A stretch of 8,212 nt of DNA from Sulfurospirillum sp. (GTDB lineage: Bacteria > Campylobacterota > Campylobacteria > Campylobacterales > QNZT01), in the NCBI GenBank assembly GCA_003978455.1, contig QNZT01000090.1, forward strand, positions 1 to 8,212, given 5' to 3'. Both the position numbers and the translations under genes were made by a program. Positions 6,690 to 8,212 of the stretch are shown one piece after another (position 1 is the first letter of the stretch; each line of letters starts with the position of its first letter). The notes beneath the pieces were generated by a model, which saw only the letters and a program-made list of their open reading frames with translations, was not told the DNA's origin and ran no database searches.

Positions 6690-8002
6690 TATTTTTCTCC
6701 TTTACGAATTTTATCGAACCACGGGATCACCTGGCTGTAAGCGACAGGCGCACACTTTCCGTGTACTGTTTCATGTTTTGCGGGATCGGCTGTGACACTG
6801 TCGATAGGCACCAGTTCCACAGACGTTGCACCCGCAGCGGTAAACTTTTGATAGGCGATCTGACTCATACCGTAGGGGATGATCTCGTCATTGGTGCAGT
6901 GCAGCAGTTTCATCGGGATCGCAGGTTTCCAGTCTATCGGTGAGTTCTCTTTAAAATGTTTGCGCAGCGGATAGTTCGCATCGTTTTGGTAGTTGCTCAT
7001 GAAACTAGCTTTAAAGAGTTTACCCGGTGCCTGATCGGCAGGGTTGCCGCTGAGCATATTTGGAAGAGAGACATAGGCGACGGTGGCATTGTGCTCTCCG
7101 TCAAAGAGCGATTTGACTGTCGGAAGGTACTGATCGACGATGATGTCGGAGAGTTTGACATCATCGTAAGCGTCGCTGTATGCCTTGATGACAAAGGCGA
7201 GGTAGGGCGGAAATGCCATCACAGGTGCGCTTATAGCGCCCAGACCGATCTTTTCGAGATCATAGGGACCCGCCATCGGCGCGACTGCCATCAGGTGTAT
7301 CTCAGGATGATGCTCCTGAATCTCCTTTGCAGCCGCCATCGTCGCGTAACCGCCTTCGGAGTAACCGGAGAGAAATACCTGCCCGTTGATCGGCAGACCC
7401 GCTTTGTTGGCAAAAGCGATAGCCGCTTTGATCATATCGACTGTGGTATTTGCCAGCGGTTTTTCGAGGATAAAGGGATGCGAAGTGTTGGAGTCTCCGT
7501 ATCCCAGATAGTCCGGCTGTACCGTCATAAACCCTGCCACTCCGCTGAAAGCTGCCGAGAGGGCATTTGGCATATGTGTTGCTTCCGCTTTTGCTGTGGG
7601 AGCTTCGGCTTTCGTAAAGATGGTACCGTGCTGATCCGAGACGATAGAGAGGGAAAAATCGGTACCGGTTTTCTGTTTGTAGGCAGCCATGAAATCGGGT
7701 GTGATCGCAGGGATCGTGATAAGTCCCGACGCGACGACGTTATTGCCTTTTGCATCTTTGGTTCTGTAGTCTATCTTGTATGACTTCACACCGAGCAGTG
7801 CGTGCTGTGTACTCCCCTGTGCATCCAGTCCCGCCTGAATCACCGCTTTGGGCACATCTACAACCGGTGTAAGAGTCGCCTGTGAGAGGATGAGATTGGA
7901 ACCCACCACATTTTTGTTTTCATTGTCATAGCCTCCGCAGCCGCTGAACAGTGTCAGTGCCACGACACCCGAAATGAGTGTAAGCTTTACTCTTTGAACC
8001 AT
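6689..8002 (-). CDS. Lipoprotein alpha/beta-hydrolase, secretory lipase-like esterase
   Basis: Envelope-anchored serine hydrolase expected to cleave ester bonds, probably of lipids or other acyl esters. The 437-aa product has a lipoprotein signal with lipobox LFSGC, so acylation at C22; Gly, not Asp, follows the cysteine, which by the enterobacterial rule would favour the outer membrane. Residues 65-435 form the alpha/beta-hydrolase domain: PDYLGYGDS at 163-171, nucleophile S215 in GYSEGG, acid D372 in CTNDEIIPY and H414 in HGKC complete a triad. The long insertion at about 250-345 is probably a lid. This arrangement resembles the secretory lipase (LIP) family, but esterase, feruloyl esterase or polyester hydrolase activity cannot be excluded. 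The start ATG at 8002-8000 has a strong AAGGAGG site (8013-8007). It is the first gene of a two-gene operon with the FadL porin. Confidence 0.88.
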   Translation of the reverse strand: MVQRVKLTLISGVVALTLFSGCGGYDNENKNVVGSNLILSQATLTPVVDVPKAVIQAGLDAQGSTQHALLGVKSYKIDYRTKDAKGNNVVASGLITIPAITPDFMAAYKQKTGTDFSLSIVSDQHGTIFTKAEAPTAKAEATHMPNALSAAFSGVAGFMTVQPDYLGYGDSNTSHPFILEKPLANTTVDMIKAAIAFANKAGLPINGQVFLSGYSEGGYATMAAAKEIQEHHPEIHLMAVAPMAGPYDLEKIGLGAISAPVMAFPPYLAFVIKAYSDAYDDVKLSDIIVDQYLPTVKSLFDGEHNATVAYVSLPNMLSGNPADQAPGKLFKASFMSNYQNDANYPLRKHFKENSPIDWKPAIPMKLLHCTNDEIIPYGMSQIAYQKFTAAGATSVELVPIDSVTADPAKHETVHGKCAPVAYSQVIPWFDKIRKGEK

Positions 8003-8006
8003 ATAG

Positions 8007-8037
8007 CCTCCTTATTATGTTTGCTTATAAAATTATA
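8007..8037 (-). promoter_or_regulatory. Promoter and strong ribosome site of the hydrolase-FadL operon
   Basis: On the minus strand, TATAAT at 8037-8032 is an exact -10 box, followed by an AT-rich start region and then AAGGAGG at 8013-8007, four bases before the ATG. The predicted transcript would begin near 8025. No good -35 box is visible at the usual distance, and no clear operator palindrome was found, so how the operon is controlled is not visible. Confidence 0.55.
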
Positions 8038-8085
8038 GGTTAATCTTGTTTAAGGACACCTCCATTACCATCAAGTTAAGAAAAT

Positions 8086-8142
8086 CTAAGCGCGTTTATC
8101 TGCGCGTGAGCCCTGCGCTGAGCAGAACTTAGCGTTAGCGTA
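8086..8142. repeat. Short-repeat, GC-rich non-coding segment
   Basis: In an otherwise AT-rich intergenic region this stretch is GC-rich and internally repetitive. GCGCG occurs at 8090-8094 and 8102-8106 and GCGC at 8115-8118; TGAGC occurs at 8107-8111 and 8119-8123; TTAGCG is directly doubled at 8130-8141. CTAAG (8086-8090) is an inverted match to CTTAG (8128-8132), and CTGC/GCAG (8113-8116, 8122-8125) can form a small hairpin. No open frame of useful length is present. It may be part of a dispersed intergenic repeat together with the adjoining hairpin. Confidence 0.4.
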
Positions 8143-8166
8143 GCTTTTGGACTTTGTTCCAAAAGC
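8143..8166. repeat. Perfect 9-bp inverted repeat (stem-loop)
   Basis: GCTTTTGGA (8143-8151) and TCCAAAAGC (8158-8166) pair completely around a 6-base loop. No T-run follows on either strand, so a terminator role is uncertain. It could end transcription arriving from beyond the right edge or be one half of a repeat element. The bases from 8167 to 8212 are AT-rich and hold no gene that I can see. Confidence 0.5.
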
Positions 8167-8212
8167 GTTAATTTAAGTAATGAATAGGATTTTATAAATG
8201 TGTATAACTTTG

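Noticed and set aside
6956..7783. 275-codon plus-strand open frame opposite the hydrolase gene
   Set aside because: It is the mirror of a gene with an intact catalytic triad and lipobox; the Cys/Arg/Val-rich product resembles no family.
8143..8166. Intrinsic terminator or CRISPR-like repeat at the right end
   Set aside because: The hairpin has no following T-run on either strand, and there is no regular repeat-spacer array; it is kept only as an inverted repeat.

Overview
The window is ordinary-density bacterial chromosome carrying seven protein genes: one cut by the left edge, six complete. No tRNA, rRNA, CRISPR array, insertion sequence or phage gene was seen. The gene set suggests Campylobacterota (a Sulfurovum- or Sulfuricurvum-like sulfur/hydrogen oxidiser) or a similar Gram-negative: a valine-tRNA ligase with zinc knuckles, a CPA2 antiporter, a small M23 endopeptidase, a FadL/OmpP1 porin, and promoters with TATAAT-like -10 boxes but poor -35 boxes. 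A FadL-type beta-barrel requires an outer membrane. The taxon is inferred from style and not from any search.

Layout. (1) 1-1562, minus: the N-terminal 520 codons of valS, with catalytic HIGH, editing TTRPET and two Cys pairs visible; the KMSKS end lies outside the window. (2) 1563-1737: a 175-base divergent promoter region. (3) 1738-4828, plus: three tightly overlapping genes encoding a monovalent cation:proton antiporter with a C-terminal RCK/TrkA-N domain, a HAD-family phosphatase of the phosphoglycolate phosphatase type, and a secreted M23 (LytM-type) peptidoglycan endopeptidase. Overlaps of 22 and 4 nt imply one transcript with translational coupling. (4) 4870-5418, plus: a stand-alone Uma2/DUF820 PD-(D/E)XK nuclease-like gene with its own TATAAT box and lower GC than its neighbours, probably an acquired gene. 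(5) 5429-5450: a perfect hairpin between converging genes. (6) 8002-5460, minus: a two-gene operon encoding a lipoprotein alpha/beta-hydrolase (secretory-lipase-like), then a FadL/OmpP1 outer-membrane transporter, with stop and start codons sharing one base. (7) 8003-8212: a promoter for that operon, then a non-coding stretch with short repeats and a 9-bp hairpin that may belong to a dispersed repeat family.

Functionally, the most coherent idea is the last operon: an envelope-anchored esterase/lipase that could release acyl chains or other hydrophobic products, made together with the FadL channel that could take them across the outer membrane. The antiporter-phosphatase-endopeptidase operon combines ion homeostasis and cell-wall remodelling; whether these jobs are linked cannot be told from sequence. 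I found no clear sign of an undescribed system; the leads below are modest and graded accordingly.
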